In this document: positions 55,667-64,000 of the stretch, piece by piece
Numbering within the stretch: the first letter of the stretch is position 1
Layout: each line of letters opens with the position of its first letter
Assembly: GCA_019117285.1 (NCBI GenBank)
Contig: DXAA01000007.1
Span: 1-64,000 of the forward strand
Source: Candidatus Limosilactobacillus intestinigallinarum
GTDB lineage: Bacteria; Bacillota; Bacilli; Lactobacillales; Lactobacillaceae
DNA: 64,000 nucleotides
Direction of reading: 5' to 3'
Notes under the pieces: model-generated
The model's input: the letters and a program-made list of their open reading frames with translations, nothing else
Told to the model about the DNA's origin: nothing
The model's database searches: none
Program-made: the position numbers and the translations under genes

Positions 55667-56785
55667 TTATACCTTCCGATAGCGTCTAAGCCCAATGATG
55701 TTGAGGACTAGGAGGACCACTAAGAAGATCAGGAGGGCCCGGAGATCGCCACCAAGATCAGTCAGTCCTTGGCCCTCCATGACGATCTTGGTCAAGGCGT
55801 CGCCGGTGTAGGTTAAAGGCAGAACCATCCCGATGTATCGGACCCAATGCGCCATCGAATCGAGGGGAATAATCCCGGAGAAGAAGACCTGCGGCACGAC
55901 CACCAGGGGGATAAACTGCATCATCTGGAATTCCGAGTTGGCTAGGGTCGACATCAGGATTCCGAAGGCCAGGGCCACCAGGGCGAAAAGGACGCAGACA
56001 ACGATGATATTGAAGATGCTGCCGACTACCTCGACCTTGAGGAGCCAGACGGTGGCGAGCACGATCACGGTGGACTGGATGATCGAGATGAGGCCGTAGC
56101 CTAGCATGTATCCGCCGACAATCTCACTGCGGCGAACCGGAGTGGCCAGCAGGCGATCGAGGGTCCCCGAGGTCCGTTCGTTTAACAGGGCCATCCCTGA
56201 GATCAGGAAGACAAAGAAAAAGACGAAGAAGCCCATCAGGATCGGGACAATTTTGGCGAAGAAGTTAGTGTCCGCGTCACCGTACTGGTAGTGATCGCTA
56301 GTTGTCGGGGCCTTTGTTGCATGAGTGGGTAAGGGGGCCGTCGGGTTGACGATCCTGACGATCGCCGCCAACTGTTGATTGGCTCCAGCCAGCTTGTCGA
56401 TGGTCTGCTTGGTGAGCGCCGCATGCAGGGCCTGTTTGATCAGAGTGGTCTTGCCGGCATCGGTGTTGGCGTAGGTGACCCGGTAGTGGTTGTTGGATGG
56501 CCGGTAGCTGATCACCGCGTCGACCCGGTGACTTACCAGTTGGTGGTCGGCCGCCTGCCGGCTAGGTTGGGGCCTGACGGTCACCCCGTCGACCCGATTC
56601 AGGTTCCGCTGAATAGTGGAACTGACGTTGACGGTGGCGACCGTGGCCGTGGTGGTCGAGTTGGCGGAGAACATCACGTTCATCAGCCACATGATCAGGA
56701 TCGGGACCAGAAACATCAGGGCCAGGGTCCGCTTATCCCGCCACAGCTCCCTGAGGACTCTTTGGGCAATTGTTAAGGTTCGCAT
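55667..56785 (-). CDS. ABC-2 type transporter permease
   Basis: A 372-residue permease. One N-terminal membrane helix (LALMFLVPILIMWLMNVMF) is followed by an extracytoplasmic region of about 130 residues and five or six C-terminal helices with the ABC-2 signature (LLNERTSGTLDRLLATPVRRSEIVGGY). This is the layout of drug, lipid or peptide exporters. It begins 2 nt after the ATPase gene. Substrate cannot be inferred. Confidence 0.93.
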   Translation of the reverse strand: MRTLTIAQRVLRELWRDKRTLALMFLVPILIMWLMNVMFSANSTTTATVATVNVSSTIQRNLNRVDGVTVRPQPSRQAADHQLVSHRVDAVISYRPSNNHYRVTYANTDAGKTTLIKQALHAALTKQTIDKLAGANQQLAAIVRIVNPTAPLPTHATKAPTTSDHYQYGDADTNFFAKIVPILMGFFVFFFVFLISGMALLNERTSGTLDRLLATPVRRSEIVGGYMLGYGLISIIQSTVIVLATVWLLKVEVVGSIFNIIVVCVLFALVALAFGILMSTLANSEFQMMQFIPLVVVPQVFFSGIIPLDSMAHWVRYIGMVLPLTYTGDALTKIVMEGQGLTDLGGDLRALLIFLVVLLVLNIIGLRRYRKV

Positions 56786-56787
56786 AA

Positions 56788-57507
56788 TTAATCCTCCCTT
56801 TCGGCTTTTAAGAAAACATCTTCAATCGTGGGCACCTGATACTGCTTCTCCAGGACCTGGGGTGGAGCCAGGGCAATGATGTCGCCATGGAGGAGGAGGG
56901 CCACCCGATCGGTGTGCTCGGCTTCGTCCATCACGTGGGTGGTAATCAGGACACTGTGTCCCCGGTCTCGCAGCTGGGCCAGCTCGTGCCAGATCTGGCG
57001 ACGCAGGGCGGGGTCAATTCCGACGGTTGGTTCGTCGAGGATCAACAGTTCAGGGTCGCCAAGGAGGGCGATCGCCAGGGAGAGCCGGCGCTTCATCCCA
57101 CCGGAGAAGCCGGTGGTTCGCTGGTCGAGGGCATCGGTCAGGCCAACTACTTGGCTGACGTGGGCAATTTCCTCTTTTAACGCTGCGCCACCGACCCCCT
57201 TCATCCGACCAAAGAAGGCCAGGTTCTCCCGGGCTGATAAGCGGTTGTAGAGGGCATCCGACTGAGCCATGTAGCCGATCTGGCTGAGCAGGGCCCGGTT
57301 AGGCATTGTTGTGTTGAGGACCCGGGTGGTTCCCGAATCGGCCTGTTCCATTCCAAGCATGGTCTTGATGACGGTGGTTTTGCCGGAACCGGACGGCCCA
57401 ATCAGGCCGACGATCTCGCCACGGCTAACGGTCAGGTTGACATCCCTGAGAACCGGGTGCTTACCAAAGCTTTTCCTAAGGTGCTGGAGTTGAATCAATT
57501 GCTCCAT
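56788..57507 (-). CDS. ABC transporter ATP-binding protein
   Basis: A 239-residue ATPase. Walker A is GPSGSGKTT, the signature is FSGGMKRRLS, Walker B is LLILDEPTVGID, and the H-loop His is in ITTHVMDEAEH. The GMKRRL-type signature is common in DrrA-like export ATPases. The ATG at 57507 follows AGGAGATG; an upstream frame start overlaps the operator. First gene of the operon with the permease and TetR regulator. Confidence 0.95.
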   Translation of the reverse strand: MEQLIQLQHLRKSFGKHPVLRDVNLTVSRGEIVGLIGPSGSGKTTVIKTMLGMEQADSGTTRVLNTTMPNRALLSQIGYMAQSDALYNRLSARENLAFFGRMKGVGGAALKEEIAHVSQVVGLTDALDQRTTGFSGGMKRRLSLAIALLGDPELLILDEPTVGIDPALRRQIWHELAQLRDRGHSVLITTHVMDEAEHTDRVALLLHGDIIALAPPQVLEKQYQVPTIEDVFLKAERED

Positions 57508-57524
57508 TTTGCCATCTCCTTTAG

Positions 57525-57540
57525 GTGAGTGTTCACTCAC
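57525..57540. promoter_or_regulatory. Proximal TetR-type operator
   Basis: GTGAGTGTTCACTCAC, a 16-bp near-perfect palindrome (7 of 8 pairs), lies downstream of the -10 element and just ahead of the ATPase ribosome-binding site. It shares its half-site with the distal operator. Confidence 0.82.
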
Positions 57541-57554
57541 TTGAATACGTTTTT

Positions 57555-57583
57555 ATTATAGTGAGTGCTTACTCACCTGTCAA
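57555..57583 (-). promoter_or_regulatory. Consensus promoter of the ABC-TetR operon
   Basis: On the - strand TTGACA (57578-57583) and TATAAT (57555-57560) are both perfect consensus hexamers, with 17-nt spacing. The distal operator fills the spacer. Confidence 0.95.
57561..57576. promoter_or_regulatory. Distal TetR-type operator within the promoter spacer
   Basis: GTGAGTGCTTACTCAC has the same GTGAGTG/ACTCAC half-sites as the proximal operator and occupies the spacer between -35 and -10. Bound repressor would directly exclude RNA polymerase. Confidence 0.85.
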
Positions 57584-57716
57584 GCGAGCTTGCCGGTGGG
57601 AGAAACCAGCGCGGCATCATTGTCGACCAGGCAATCGAGCGGCTGCGGCCCTGGCACGTCAATACTCACGGTTTCTGGATTAGGATCGTCTGGCCGGTTG
57701 GAAAGGGAACTAAACG

Positions 57717-57754
57717 AAAAATAGGAACCTGCCCGGCTGGGTGGTTCCTATTTT
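57717..57754 (-). terminator. Terminator of the 57762-58133 gene
   Basis: AAAATAGGAACC pairs with GGTTCCTATTTT, with further GC pairs inside. On the - strand it is followed by a T-rich tract just after that gene's stop. The hairpin is also T-rich on the + strand. Confidence 0.88.
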
Positions 57755-57761
57755 CTCTATA

Positions 57762-58133
57762 TTAATGCCGGCTGGCCCGGTGACCGCCACCCTGGTGGAT
57801 CTTGTGGACCCGCCGCTTGAACTTCGGCCCCTCATCGGTGACCAATTTGAAGTGACGCAGCTTGCCATGGAAGGGGTGGCCGGTCAGCTTGAGGTTGGTC
57901 CAGGACCGCATGACATCGGTCATCGCGTCGAGCTGGTCCACCAGTTCGGGGTTGCCCTCCTGCTGGGCGGCCTGCTTGATGTCGGACTGGAGGCGGTAGA
58001 TCAGGTTGTTATGGTAGGCGAGCAGCTCGTTGGTCAGCGGGGCGTTTCGGTACTTGTTAAACAGGCGCTGGATGAGTTCCATGGCCTCCCGGGCACTGTG
58101 CGGTTGAACGTAGCGATGGTCATCTGTACTCAT
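57762..58133 (-). CDS. Small helical protein of unknown function
   Basis: A 123-residue protein. The first 85 residues look like a bundle of amphipathic helices (SAREAMELIQRLFNKYRN, LLAYHNNLIYRLQSDIKQAA, LVDQLDAMTDVMRSW). The tail is very basic and His-rich. No membrane segment or catalytic motif. The helical part faintly recalls bacteriocin immunity (EntA_Immun-like) proteins, but no bacteriocin gene is near, so I leave the function open. GAGGAGA precedes the ATG. It is a single-gene unit divergent from hrcA. Confidence 0.78.
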   Translation of the reverse strand: MSTDDHRYVQPHSAREAMELIQRLFNKYRNAPLTNELLAYHNNLIYRLQSDIKQAAQQEGNPELVDQLDAMTDVMRSWTNLKLTGHPFHGKLRHFKLVTDEGPKFKRRVHKIHQGGGHRASRH

Positions 58134-58177
58134 TTTAAAATCTCCTCGGAAATTATTGATTAATTGTTTGACATTTC

Positions 58178-58206
58178 TTGACTTTTAGGACGGTGGTTGG
58201 TATATT
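58178..58206 (+). promoter_or_regulatory. hrcA-grpE-dnaK promoter
   Basis: TTGACT (58178-58183) and TATATT (58201-58206) with 17-nt spacing. A TTGACA lies 10 nt further upstream. The CIRCE element begins 12 nt after the -10. Confidence 0.8.
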
Positions 58207-58217
58207 ATACAGTGTGT

Positions 58218-58244
58218 TTAGCACTTAACCCTAAAGAGTGCTAA
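58218..58244. promoter_or_regulatory. CIRCE element (HrcA operator)
   Basis: TTAGCACTT, a 9-nt spacer and GAGTGCTAA match the consensus TTAGCACTC-N9-GAGTGCTAA with one mismatch in the left arm. Its position right after the promoter indicates repression by HrcA and induction by heat. Confidence 0.96.
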
Positions 58245-58261
58245 AAGGGGAAGTGATAACA

Positions 58262-59311
58262 ATGCTAACACAACGTCAAAACAAGATCCTGCAAGCGATT
58301 GTACGTCAATACACGTCGACTGGTCAACCGGTGGGGTCCAAGCACCTGGCCGAGGAGCTGCCGTTTAAGGTCAGTTCCGCGACCGTCCGTAATGAGATGG
58401 CCGTCCTGGAACGGGCCCACCTGATTGCCAAGGAGCACTCCTCATCGGGGCGGGTGCCATCCAAGGAGGGTTATCGTTACTACGTTGACCACCTCCTGGA
58501 CCCCCAGGCGGTGACAGATAATGACCTGGTCGTTATCCAAAACTCGCTGGGCACCAGCTTCCAGAAGATTGACGAGATCATCTCGCACTCGGCTGATATT
58601 TTGTCAAACCTTACTTCGTACACGGCGTTCACCCTCAAGCCAGAACAGGCGGACGTGCGGTTGAGCGGCTTCCGTTTGGTGCCGCTGGGCAACCACAAGG
58701 TCATCGCCATCCTGGTCACGGATAGTGGGGATGTTGAGAGTCAGGCATTTACTTTGCCGCGCAACCTCGACCTGGATGCCCTCCAAGCGGTCATTCGCAT
58801 GATCAATGACCAGCTGGTTGGCCTGCCACTGACGACGGTCATGAAGCGGTTGAACGATGACATCCCATTGCGGGTAATGCACTACATGCACAGCGCCGAT
58901 GGGTTCCTGGATCTGTTTGATAATGTCGTATCAAAGGCTGCCCGCGAGCAGTTCTTTATCGGCGGCCGATTAAACCTGTTGGACTTCTCGAACACCCGTG
59001 ATCCCCAGGCACTCCAGACCATGTACCGCCTGCTGGACCACAACGATGAGCTTTCGCACCTACTCGATGCCGGGACGACCGGCGAGGGGGTCAACGTCCG
59101 CATCGGTTCCGAGATCTCCAAGGACAAGGTGCTCGATAACTACAGTCTGATTACGGCGACCTATGACGTCGACCAGTATGGTAAGGGAATCATTGCCGTG
59201 CTAGGGCCGACTCGGATGCCGTACTCCCGGACGATCGGCCTGGTAAACGCCTTTCGTCAGGAACTGGCCAAGCGCCTGTTGGACTTTTACCGGCATTACT
59301 ATGATTCATAG
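58262..59311 (+). CDS. hrcA: Heat-inducible transcription repressor HrcA
   Basis: A 349-residue repressor of class I heat-shock genes. The N-terminal winged helix (LTQRQNKILQAIVRQYTSTGQPVGSKHLAEEL and SSATVRNEMAVLERAHL) binds CIRCE; the central GAF-like domain and dimerisation region follow. The ATG at 58262 is favoured by GGGGAAGTGA; an earlier in-frame start at 58238 overlaps the CIRCE site. Autoregulated. grpE begins 12 nt after its stop. Confidence 0.97.
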   Translation: MLTQRQNKILQAIVRQYTSTGQPVGSKHLAEELPFKVSSATVRNEMAVLERAHLIAKEHSSSGRVPSKEGYRYYVDHLLDPQAVTDNDLVVIQNSLGTSFQKIDEIISHSADILSNLTSYTAFTLKPEQADVRLSGFRLVPLGNHKVIAILVTDSGDVESQAFTLPRNLDLDALQAVIRMINDQLVGLPLTTVMKRLNDDIPLRVMHYMHSADGFLDLFDNVVSKAAREQFFIGGRLNLLDFSNTRDPQALQTMYRLLDHNDELSHLLDAGTTGEGVNVRIGSEISKDKVLDNYSLITATYDVDQYGKGIIAVLGPTRMPYSRTIGLVNAFRQELAKRLLDFYRHYYDS

Positions 59312-59323
59312 GAGGCGAGTTAA

Positions 59324-59905
59324 TTGGCAGAAAAGGATAATAAGCAGACGGCTAAGCAGCAAGCAAGTGAAGATAAGCAGACTGCTAAGCAAACGACTAA
59401 CGATCAGTCTAAAGATAAGAAAAAATCAGCAACCAGTCAGGTTGATGAATTAAAAGCAGAAATCAAAGACCTCAAGCAACAATTGGCTGACAAGGACGAC
59501 AAGTACCTACGGGCCGAGGCCGAGATCCAGAACATGACGACCCGGTTCAACAAGGAACGGGCCCAGATCCTCAAGTATGATGGTCAGGACCTCGCTAAGT
59601 CCGTCTTACCGGTCCTCGATAACCTCAAGCGGGCACTGACGATTGAGGTGACCGATGAGAACGGGAAACAGCTGAAGAAGGGTATTCAGATGGTCCATGA
59701 CCACCTGACCAGCGCCCTGACTGATCACGGGATCACCGAGATCGCCGCCGACGGGAAGCCGTTCGACCCGACCCTGCACCAGGCGGTTCAAACCGTCCCG
59801 GTTCAGGATGGGCAGAAGCCGGACACCGTCGTCCAAGTCCTCCAGGCTGGTTACCAGCTCAAGGACCGCGTCTTACGGCCAGCAATGGTTGTTGTGGCAC
59901 AATAA
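59324..59905 (+). CDS. grpE: GrpE, nucleotide exchange factor of DnaK
   Basis: A 193-residue cochaperone. A Lys/Gln/Thr-rich disordered N-terminus (1-45) is followed by a long coiled coil (VDELKAEIKDLKQQLADKDDKYLRAEAEIQN) and a C-terminal beta domain (DPTLHQAVQTV, LKDRVLRPAMVVVAQ). TTG start with GGAGGCG. The N-terminal part is more AT-rich than the rest of the gene. Confidence 0.97.
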   Translation: MAEKDNKQTAKQQASEDKQTAKQTTNDQSKDKKKSATSQVDELKAEIKDLKQQLADKDDKYLRAEAEIQNMTTRFNKERAQILKYDGQDLAKSVLPVLDNLKRALTIEVTDENGKQLKKGIQMVHDHLTSALTDHGITEIAADGKPFDPTLHQAVQTVPVQDGQKPDTVVQVLQAGYQLKDRVLRPAMVVVAQ

Positions 59906-59934
59906 AAATTTAAGCAAAAAGAGGGAATTTAACA

Positions 59935-61809
59935 ATGGCAAGTAACAAGATTATTGGTATTGACTTAGGTACTACTAACTCCGCCGTTGCCGTTATGGAA
60001 GGTAACGAACCAAAGATCATCACGAACCCAGAAGGTAGTCGGACGACGCCATCTGTCGTTTCATTCAAGAACGGTGAGACCCAGGTTGGTGAAGTTGCCA
60101 AGCGGCAAGCAATCACGAACCCGAACACGATTTCATCCATCAAGAGTCACATGGGTGAAGCCGGCTACACGGTTGAAGTCGATGGCAAGAAGTACACGCC
60201 GCAAGAAATTTCAGCCATGATCCTGCAATACCTGAAGAAGTACGCCGAAGACTACATCGGTGACACGGTTGACAAGGCCGTCATCACGGTGCCAGCCTAC
60301 TTCAATGACGCCCAACGTCAGGCTACCAAGGATGCCGGTAAGATCGCCGGCCTGGATGTCAAGCGGATCATCAACGAACCAACCGCTTCTTCCCTGGCTT
60401 ACGGCCTGGACAAGAAGGACAAGGATGAAAAGATCTTGGTTTACGACCTCGGTGGTGGGACCTTCGATGTTTCCATTCTGGAATTAGGTGACGGGGTCTT
60501 CCAAGTCCTCTCCACGAACGGTGATACCCACCTGGGTGGTGACGACTTCGACCAAAAGATCATGGACTGGTTGATCGACGGCTTTAAGGAAGAAAACGGT
60601 GTCGACCTGTCCAAGGACAAGATGGCTCTGCAACGGTTGAAGGACGCCGCTGAAAAGGCCAAGAAGGACCTTTCTGGTGTTCAGGAAGCCCAGATCAGCC
60701 TGCCATTCATCTCCGCTGGTGAAAACGGCCCACTGCACCTGGAAAAGACCCTGACCCGGGCTCAATTCAACCAACTGACCAACGACCTGGTTGAACGAAC
60801 CAAGCAACCAGTGCTGAACGCCTTGAAGGATGCCGACCTGTCATTCGATGACATCGACGAAGTGATCCTGAACGGTGGTTCAACCCGGATCCCAGCCGTT
60901 CAAGAAATGGTTAAGGAACTGACTGGTAAGGAACCTAACCACTCCATCAACCCTGATGAAGCCGTTGCCCTCGGTGCCGCTATCCAGGGTGGGGTCCTGA
61001 CCGGTGATGTCAAGGATGTTGTCCTGCTCGATGTTACGCCACTGTCCCTGGGGATTGAAACCATGGGTGGGGTCTTCACCAAGCTGATCGACCGGAACAC
61101 GACCATCCCAACCTCCAAGAGTCAGATCTTCTCAACCGCGGCTGATAACCAATCCGCCGTTGACATCCACGTCCTGCAGGGTGAACGGCCAATGGCAGCC
61201 GACAACAAGACCCTGGGGAACTTCCAACTGACGGACATTCCAGCTGCCCCACGTGGTGTTCCACAGATCAAGGTTACCTTCGACATCGACAAGAACGGGA
61301 TCGTTAACGTTTCTGCCAAGGATATGGGTACTGGTAAGGAACAAAAGATCGTCATCAAGTCCAACTCCGGCTTGTCCGATGCCGAAATTGAACGGATGAA
61401 GAAGGATGCCGAGGAACACGCCGAAGCCGACAAGAAGAAGAAGGAAGAGGTTGACCTGAAGAACGAAGTCGACCAAGAACTCTTCCAAGTCGACAAGACC
61501 CTGAAGGAAGTCAAGGGCAAGGTTCCAGAAGAAGACATCAAGAAGGCCGAAAGTGCCCGTGATGACCTGAAGAAGGCCAAGGAAAGCGGCAACCTCGATG
61601 ATATGAAGGCCAAGAAGGACGCCCTGAACAAGGTTGTCCAAGACCTCAGCGTCAAGCTCTACAAGCAGGCCCAGGGTGCCCAAGGCGGCGCTCAGGGTGG
61701 CGCAAACCCGAATAACGGTGGTGCCAACAACGGCAACAACCAAAATGGTAATGGCGGTGACACCGTTGACGGTGACTTCAAGGATGTCACGCCTGACGAC
61801 AAGAAGTAA
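59935..61809 (+). CDS. dnaK: Chaperone DnaK (Hsp70)
   Basis: A 624-residue Hsp70. The ATPase domain shows [17 protein letters not shown] and [19 protein letters not shown]. The substrate-binding domain, helical lid and a Gly/Asn/Gln-rich C-terminal tail ending in DVTPDDKK follow. AGGGAATTTAAC precedes the ATG. Strong codon bias. The terminator after it separates dnaJ, which has its own promoter candidate. Confidence 0.99.
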   Translation: MASNKIIGIDLGTTNSAVAVMEGNEPKIITNPEGSRTTPSVVSFKNGETQVGEVAKRQAITNPNTISSIKSHMGEAGYTVEVDGKKYTPQEISAMILQYLKKYAEDYIGDTVDKAVITVPAYFNDAQRQATKDAGKIAGLDVKRIINEPTASSLAYGLDKKDKDEKILVYDLGGGTFDVSILELGDGVFQVLSTNGDTHLGGDDFDQKIMDWLIDGFKEENGVDLSKDKMALQRLKDAAEKAKKDLSGVQEAQISLPFISAGENGPLHLEKTLTRAQFNQLTNDLVERTKQPVLNALKDADLSFDDIDEVILNGGSTRIPAVQEMVKELTGKEPNHSINPDEAVALGAAIQGGVLTGDVKDVVLLDVTPLSLGIETMGGVFTKLIDRNTTIPTSKSQIFSTAADNQSAVDIHVLQGERPMAADNKTLGNFQLTDIPAAPRGVPQIKVTFDIDKNGIVNVSAKDMGTGKEQKIVIKSNSGLSDAEIERMKKDAEEHAEADKKKKEEVDLKNEVDQELFQVDKTLKEVKGKVPEEDIKKAESARDDLKKAKESGNLDDMKAKKDALNKVVQDLSVKLYKQAQGAQGGAQGGANPNNGGANNGNNQNGNGGDTVDGDFKDVTPDDKK

Positions 61810-61838
61810 TCTCAACTGTTGACAAGAGTAATGTGTAG

Positions 61839-61875
61839 AAGCCAAAGGCCAGCGTTTACGGACTTTGGCTTTTAC
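61839..61875 (+). terminator. Intrinsic terminator of hrcA-grpE-dnaK
   Basis: AAGCCAAAG pairs with CTTTGGCTT, with extra inner pairs, and runs into Ts. Confidence 0.88.
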
Positions 61876-61929
61876 TTTCGTTTGCCAACTGTGGTATAAC
61901 TAAACCAAATCAACTTGTGAGGGATATAT

Positions 61930-63084
61930 ATGGCAGAAAAAGATTACTATGACATTTTAGGGGTCTCCAAGGACGCGTCCGAGGCGGATATCAAGCACGC
62001 TTACCGGCGCTTGGCCGCGAAGTACCACCCCGACGTCAACCACGCCCCCGGGGCCGAGGAGAAGTTCAAGCAGATCAACGAGGCCTACGATGTCCTGAGC
62101 GACCAACAGAAGCGGGCCCAGTATGACCAATACGGTTCGGCTGGCCCGCAGGCCGGGGCCGGTGGCTTCGGCGGCTTTGGTGGTGGCCAGGGCGGCTTCA
62201 GTCAAGGCTTCGGCGGCGGTGGCTTCGACGACATCTTCAGCCAGTTCTTCGGCGGTGGCCAACGGCGGCAGGACCCGACGGCACCACGTCCGGGTCGTGA
62301 CCTCCAGTACGCAATGACGCTGAAGTTCATGGATGCCGTCTTCGGCAAGACAACCACCATCAAGTACGACCGTGATGAGGAATGCAAGACCTGTCACGGG
62401 ACCGGTGCCAAGCCGGGTAAGTCGGCGACGACCTGTCAGCGCTGTGGCGGCCGGGGCTTCATTGTCTCCGTTCAGCGGACCCCCCTGGGTAACATGCAGT
62501 CCCAGACGACCTGTCCTGAATGTCACGGGACGGGGAAGGTCATCAAGCCGGAGGACCGGTGCACGACCTGCCACGGGACCGGCCACGTTCAAGAGAAGCA
62601 CGAGCTGGAGGTCAAGGTACCAGCCGGGGTTGACGATGGTCAACAGATGCGGCTCCAGGGCCAGGGTGACGCCGGGGCCAACGGTGGCCCGGCCGGTGAC
62701 CTCTACATCGTCTTCCGGGTAACGCCAAGTCGGGACTTCCGGCGGGATGGCTCGACGATCTACGTCGATCGTGACATCTCCTTCGCCCAGGCGGCCCTGG
62801 GGGACGAGGTCAAGGTCAAGACGGTTCACGGTGACGTTGACCTGAAAATCCCTGCCGGTACCCAGTCCGAGACCAACTTCCGCCTGCGCGGTAAGGGGGT
62901 TCCGCACCTCAACGGTAAGGGTAACGGTGATGAACACGTCACCGTCCACGTCCGGACCCCAAAGAGCCTGAACAAGCGGCAACGGGAGGCCATGATGGCC
63001 TTTGCCGCCGCCAGTGGTGAAGACGTCAAGGGAGTCAAAAAGTCCGTCCTGGACAAGCTCAGAGACGCCTTTGAGGATCGGTAA
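61930..63084 (+). CDS. dnaJ: Chaperone DnaJ (Hsp40)
   Basis: A 384-residue type I J-protein. The J domain has the HPD motif (KYHPDVNH). It is followed by a Gly/Phe-rich region, four CxxCxGxG zinc motifs ([32 protein letters not shown]) and C-terminal substrate-binding domains. It stimulates DnaK. A candidate promoter (TTTACT 61871-61876, TATAAC 61895-61900) overlaps the dnaK terminator, so read-through and local initiation may both supply it. Confidence 0.98.
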   Translation: MAEKDYYDILGVSKDASEADIKHAYRRLAAKYHPDVNHAPGAEEKFKQINEAYDVLSDQQKRAQYDQYGSAGPQAGAGGFGGFGGGQGGFSQGFGGGGFDDIFSQFFGGGQRRQDPTAPRPGRDLQYAMTLKFMDAVFGKTTTIKYDRDEECKTCHGTGAKPGKSATTCQRCGGRGFIVSVQRTPLGNMQSQTTCPECHGTGKVIKPEDRCTTCHGTGHVQEKHELEVKVPAGVDDGQQMRLQGQGDAGANGGPAGDLYIVFRVTPSRDFRRDGSTIYVDRDISFAQAALGDEVKVKTVHGDVDLKIPAGTQSETNFRLRGKGVPHLNGKGNGDEHVTVHVRTPKSLNKRQREAMMAFAAASGEDVKGVKKSVLDKLRDAFEDR

Positions 63085-63094
63085 AACCTAAAAT

Positions 63095-63128
63095 AAGGAC
63101 GACTGCTGCGGGCGGTCGTCCTTTTGTG
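63095..63128 (+). terminator. Intrinsic terminator of dnaJ
   Basis: AAGGACGAC pairs with GTCGTCCTT around an 11-nt GC-rich loop, followed by TT-rich sequence. Confidence 0.82.
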
Positions 63129-63193
63129 TTTTCATCGTGCCGCAGATTTTGTTATACTAGAAATAGTATTTTCGTAGAAAGAGTGACAAGCAG

Positions 63194-64000
63194 ATGACAA
63201 TGAGTCTAGATGAGATGAAGGCGCGGCAGAAGCGCATTCGTAACTTTTCAATTGTGGCCCATATCGATCATGGGAAGTCGACTTTGGCCGACCGGATCCT
63301 GGAGATGACCGATTCGATCAGTAAGCGGGAGATGAAGAATCAGATCCTGGACGACATGCCCTTGGAACGGGAGCGGGGAATTACCATCAAGCTGAACGCC
63401 GTGGCCCTGACCTACCACGCTAAGGATGGCCAGGACTACATCTTCCACCTGATTGACACCCCCGGCCACGTTGACTTCTCCTATGAGGTCTCACGGTCCC
63501 TGGCGGCCTGCGAGGGAGCCATCCTGGTGGTCGACGCCACCCAGGGGGTCGAGGCCCAGACCCTGGCCAACGTTTACCTGGCCCTGGACAACGACCTGGA
63601 GATCCTGCCGGTCATCAACAAGATTGACCTGCCATCCGCCGACCCGGCGGGGACCAAGAAGCAGATCGAGGACGAGATCGGGCTGGACACCAGTGAAGCC
63701 GTTGACGTCAGTGCCAAGACCGGACTAGGGGTCGACAAGGTCCTGGAGAAGATCGTCAAGGACGTGCCGGCGCCAGCCGGTGACCTGACCGCCCCACTGA
63801 AGGCCCTGATCTTTGACTCCAAGTATGATGACTACCGTGGGGTGGTCCTCAGTGTGCGGGTCTTTGAGGGGACCGTCAAGAAGGGCGACCGGATCCGCCT
63901 GATGAACAGCGGGACCGAGTATGAGGTGGCCGAGGTCGGGATCAACTCACCGAAGCCCTTAGCTCGTGACGTCCTGATGGCCGGGGATGTCGGCTACATC
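63194..64000 (+). CDS. lepA: Elongation factor 4 (LepA), 5' part
   Basis: The frame is open for 269 codons to the window edge. G-domain motifs of the LepA family are visible: [38 protein letters not shown] and NKIDLP. LepA binds ribosomes and is linked to back-translocation or initiation under stress. The ATG at 63194 has AAAGAGTG upstream; a second ATG two codons later is possible. The rest lies outside the window. Confidence 0.96.
   Translation, partial: MTMSLDEMKARQKRIRNFSIVAHIDHGKSTLADRILEMTDSISKREMKNQILDDMPLERERGITIKLNAVALTYHAKDGQDYIFHLIDTPGHVDFSYEVSRSLAACEGAILVVDATQGVEAQTLANVYLALDNDLEILPVINKIDLPSADPAGTKKQIEDEIGLDTSEAVDVSAKTGLGVDKVLEKIVKDVPAPAGDLTAPLKALIFDSKYDDYRGVVLSVRVFEGTVKKGDRIRLMNSGTEYEVAEVGINSPKPLARDVLMAGDVGYI

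Noticed and set aside
57565-57765. 66-codon + strand frame between the ABC promoter and the 57762 gene
   Set aside because: It starts inside an operator and runs through a terminator hairpin of the opposite gene; no ribosome-binding site. It might be a relic (GIIVDQAIERLRPWHV) but cannot be assigned.

Overview
This is a chromosomal window from a low-GC-phylum Gram-positive bacterium, very probably a lactic acid bacterium of the Lactobacillaceae. A GC-rich, Limosilactobacillus-like species is the best guess. The evidence is PolC plus RNase J2, HrcA with a CIRCE site, mevalonate-pathway HMG-CoA synthase, and a KxYKxGKxW-type secreted fructansucrase with an LPQTG anchor. Species is inference. 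Almost all of the window is core housekeeping genome, mostly on the + strand, in short operons closed by clear intrinsic terminators.

Layout. 1-452: 3' end of an IS200/IS605-type tnpB with its right-end RNA. 481-2880: ylbG-rsmD-coaD-sepM. 3044-5611: cell-wall GH68 fructansucrase with its own promoter and a long palindromic operator. 5705-10150: late competence genes comEA-comEB-comEC, then holA. 10247-13984: divergent rpsT and rpsO, RNase J2, and a repeat-like protein of unknown function. 14192-15382: tuf. 15596-16887: a second tnpB copy, broken by an amber codon but with an intact right-end RNA. 17031-20838: tig, clpX, ysxC, a MazG-like gene and a 51-codon gene on the - strand. 20979-28932: uvrC, obgE, rnz, an SDR dehydrogenase, recJ, apt. 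29054-31751: a membrane protein, tRNA-Ser(CGA), RNase H, mvaS. 31802-34982: lexA with an SOS box, divergent ynzC-yneF, plsC, a tRNA-modification methyltransferase and a GIY-YIG protein. 35146-47479: rpsB-tsf-pyrH-frr-uppS-cdsA-rseP-proS-polC. 47643-54670: rimP-nusA-ylxR-ylxQ-infB-rbfA-truB-ribF. 54747-58133 (- strand): a decayed oxidoreductase fragment, a self-regulated TetR/ABC-export operon and a small unknown gene. 58262-64000: hrcA-grpE-dnaK-dnaJ, and lepA running off the end.

How the genes work together. The window groups translation and ribosome assembly (rpsB, tsf, frr, infB, rbfA, rimP, nusA, tuf, lepA), protein folding and turnover (tig, clpX, HrcA regulon, rseP, sepM), DNA repair and uptake (uvrC, recJ, lexA, comE genes, polC, holA) and envelope synthesis (uppS, cdsA, plsC, mvaS). 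Accessory content is limited to the two TnpB elements, the fructansucrase, and the TetR/ABC locus with the adjacent gene fragment.

The most informative unusual signal is the pair of TnpB right ends. The two copies differ at paired positions in a compensatory way, which supports a folded guide (omega/reRNA) RNA directly from sequence. I found no wholly new multigene system.
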